DNA of 64,000 nucleotides, from contig CAMEYM010000010.1 in the NCBI GenBank assembly GCA_945947575.1, positions 29,599 through 93,598 of the forward strand, written 5' to 3'. The translations under genes and the position numbers were made by a program. The stretch's first letter is position 1. Each line of letters starts with the position of its first letter. The notes beneath the pieces are model-generated. The model saw only the letters and a list, made by a program, of their open reading frames with translations, was not told the DNA's origin and did not search any database. This stretch comes from Rhizobium sp. Q54. GTDB taxonomy: Bacteria > Pseudomonadota > Alphaproteobacteria > UBA2966 > CAIVPW01. This document shows positions 62,657-64,000 of the stretch, piece after piece.

Positions 62657-63552
62657 TGGCCGAGCTCGCCGATGGTGCGCATGCGGTCGAGCTGCGCCAT
62701 CAGCAGGCGGCGCATGTCGAACTGGCCGTCGAACGCGGTGGCGACGGGGCCCGTGAGCAGGACGTGGTTGTCGCTCTCGCGCCAGACGACGCCGAGCGGG
62801 CCACCCGGCATCACGACGATGCCCTGGCGGCCGATCATGCCGCGGCGGCAAGCGGCGACGAGGGCGGCGCAGGCGGCGGTGCCGCAGGCCTGGGTCTCGC
62901 CGTCGCCGCGCTCCCACACCTTGGCCTTGATGATGTCTTCGCCGACGACCTGAATGACCGACACGTTCGCACGCTCGGGAAACAGCGGCGCGTTTTCGAT
63001 GATCGGTCCGACGGCCTTGAGATCGACGACCTCGGGCATGCCGACGATGAAGACGACGTGCGGGTTGCCGACGTTGACGGCGACCGGATCGCCCATCAGC
63101 ACCTTGCCGGCGTCGCCGGGCTGGGCGACCTGGAAGCCGAGGTGCAGCGTGTCGCGCTCCTCGGACAGCGGAATGTCCTGCCAGTCGGTCTTGACCGGGC
63201 CCATGTCGACGGTGATGGAGCCCTCGCCGGTGTCGAACGCGTCGAGCACCCCGGCCTTGGTCTCCAGGGTCACGTGGTCGACCTTCTTCTCGCGCATCAC
63301 CTGCCAGGCAATGCAGCGCGACGCGTTTCCGCAAGCCGCGGACTCTGTGCCGTCTGAATTGAAGATCTGCATGAACACGTCGGCCTTGGGCGTGTTCTTC
63401 AGCACGATGACCTGATCGCAGCCGATGCCGAGATGTCGATCGGCGATCGCCTTCACCTCGAGCGGCTCGAGGTCGATGGGTTCCTTGCGGGCATCGAGGA
63501 CAACGAAGTCGTTGCCGAGCCCGTGCATTTTGACGAACGCCTGTTTTGCCAT
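62653..63552 (-). CDS. dapF: Diaminopimelate epimerase
   Basis: Converts LL- to meso-diaminopimelate for lysine and peptidoglycan synthesis. The 299-residue protein has the two catalytic cysteines, Cys74 in SAACGNASRC and Cys223 in QACGTAACAA, and the opening FVKMHGLGNDFVVLD. Length is slightly above the usual 275. It starts the dapF-mtaB-ftsY operon. The promoter lies so close that the message would have a leader of about two bases. Confidence 0.97.
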   Translation of the reverse strand: MAKQAFVKMHGLGNDFVVLDARKEPIDLEPLEVKAIADRHLGIGCDQVIVLKNTPKADVFMQIFNSDGTESAACGNASRCIAWQVMREKKVDHVTLETKAGVLDAFDTGEGSITVDMGPVKTDWQDIPLSEERDTLHLGFQVAQPGDAGKVLMGDPVAVNVGNPHVVFIVGMPEVVDLKAVGPIIENAPLFPERANVSVIQVVGEDIIKAKVWERGDGETQACGTAACAALVAACRRGMIGRQGIVVMPGGPLGVVWRESDNHVLLTGPVATAFDGQFDMRRLLMAQLDRMRTIGELGQ

Positions 63553-63560
63553 GGCTGCGG

Positions 63561-63589
63561 GTTATATGGGCGCGCGCGCGGAGCGGCAA
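63561..63589 (-). promoter_or_regulatory. dapF promoter, almost leaderless
   Basis: On the minus strand TTGCCG (complement of 63584-63589), a 17-base spacer and TATAAC (complement of 63561-63566). With the usual 6-7 bases to the start, transcription would begin at about 63554-63555, two bases from the ATG. No ribosome-binding site precedes dapF, which agrees. Confidence 0.55.
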
Positions 63590-63864
63590 AGAAAAAGGAC
63601 GCCGGCGGAGGCCGGTGTCCCGCGCATTTAGCGCGGGATTACGCGGGAGCGGGACGAGAGACGACTGCGAAGCGCGCGCAATCCCCGCGTATCCCACGCG
63701 TATGCGTCGCGTTTTCTCTGTCCACAAACCGCACATGGCAGGGTCTCCACGGCCCTCGAAGGAGCATCGCCAGGATATATGCGTTTCGTATCGTATCTTC
63801 AATACACAATGTGTTGATTGGCGCGCGGCGCCGCAGAATAGTCAGCCGCCAGGGAACTATCCGG
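63590..63864. other. Intergenic region before the transposase
   Basis: No gene is supported. It contains TCCCGCGC-ATTTA-GCGCGGGA (63618-63638), an AT-rich patch at 63770-63820, and a 13-base palindrome-like site at 63779-63791. The left end of the insertion sequence could lie anywhere here; I could not identify its inverted repeat. Confidence 0.45.
63779..63791. promoter_or_regulatory. Second copy of the 2153-2165 operator-like 13-mer
   Basis: ATGCGTTTCGTAT, whose complement ATACGAAACGCAT differs from ATACGAAATGTAT at 2153-2165 at only two positions, both in the right half. Both copies are in AT-rich intergenic patches. Confidence 0.35.
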
Positions 63865-63893
63865 TTGACGTACCACGCCACTAGCCCTATGTT
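63865..63893 (+). promoter_or_regulatory. Transposase promoter, apparently leaderless
   Basis: TTGACG (63865-63870), a 17-base spacer and TATGTT (63888-63893). The transposase ATG is at 63900, seven bases beyond the -10, so it would coincide with the transcription start. Confidence 0.6.
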
Positions 63894-63899
63894 GGGGGT

Positions 63900-64000
63900 A
63901 TGGCAAAGCTCGACCTTCGCGCCGCGATCTTCCACGACGACGACGCGGCCCGTGAACACCTAGAAACCCTTCTCTGGCGGGGCGGCGCCAACTGCCCGCG
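63900..64000 (+). mobile_element. IS1595-type transposase, 5' end only
   Basis: The first 33 codons of a transposase run to the window edge. FHDDDAAREHLETLLWRGGANC matches in its key parts the opening of IS1595-family transposases (a FHDxDAAxxHLExxxWPxGxxCPxCG pattern, the start of a zinc ribbon). The zinc-ribbon cysteines and the DDE domain would follow outside the window, so intactness is unknown. No ribosome site is present apart from GGGGG touching the ATG. Confidence 0.75.

Noticed and set aside
61355..63802. A single 815-residue protein covering mtaB and upstream sequence
   Set aside because: MtaB homology begins at 62656; the upstream part is the wrong frame of dapF.
63433..63963. Plus-strand open frame reaching into the transposase region
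   Set aside because: It is antisense to dapF at its start and crosses the dapF promoter; no motif or ribosome site supports it.

Overview
This window is about 67 percent GC and carries a nearly gap-free set of chromosomal housekeeping genes from an alphaproteobacterium. The evidence is gene order: a five-gene F1 cluster atpHAGDC without atpIBEF, an mdh-sucC-sucD-sucA-odhB-lpd block, one complete ccmABCDEFGHI cytochrome c maturation operon, a gpmI-envC-ctpA-deacetylase-rppH run, and dapF-mtaB-ftsY next to ispZ. The mix of features resembles Rhodospirillales-like lineages, but that placement is inference. No tRNA, rRNA or CRISPR array was seen.

Layout. 1-4.1 kb: the tail of an unknown gene, an exporter-type ABC ATPase (minus), rplU-rpmA with promoter and terminator, and a DUF2975 membrane protein with an XRE regulator behind an operator-covered promoter. 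4.5-12.1 kb: a GNAT acetyltransferase fused to a cyclic-nucleotide-binding domain, then a tightly overlapping plus-strand run obgE-proB-proA-nadD-rsfS-gpmI. 12.4-19.6 kb: envelope genes (EnvC-like factor, a C-terminal processing protease and an adjacent copy lacking its catalytic residues, a divergent polysaccharide deacetylase), rppH, a VOC protein with a histone-like tail and a secreted cupredoxin-like protein. 19.7-24.5 kb: atpHAGDC (minus). 24.8-28.5 kb: a secreted beta-propeller, pirin and FMN reductase facing an HxlR regulator, and a lipoprotein. 28.5-33.2 kb: priA, DUF484, xerC, patatin. 33.2-42.4 kb: the TCA block (minus). 42.6-48.8 kb: htpG, a Nudix gene, a DUF1697 pseudogene, DUF1223 and acnA. 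48.9-57.2 kb: the ccm operon ending in a diheme cytochrome. 57.2-60.4 kb: a small accessory zone with a decayed SAM hydroxide adenosyltransferase gene, a 28-residue basic protein gene and two lipoproteins. 60.4-63.6 kb: ftsY-mtaB-dapF. The right edge enters an IS1595-type transposase.

How it works together. The window supplies most of one respiratory chain of events: acnA, odhA/odhB/lpd, sucCD and mdh run much of the TCA cycle, the ccm operon matures c-type cytochromes, and atpHAGDC encodes the ATP synthase head. The envC/ctpA/deacetylase group and ftsY/ispZ bear on envelope growth, protein targeting and division.

Most noteworthy: the active/pseudo-protease Ctp pair, the GNAT-cNMP fusion with domain order opposite to mycobacterial Kat, a palindromic repeat inserted in frame into mtaB with two intergenic relatives, recurrent Lys/Ala/Pro-rich tails on unrelated proteins, a 41-bp palindrome sitting on the XRE operon promoter, and promoters placed so that dapF and the transposase would have almost no 5' leader.
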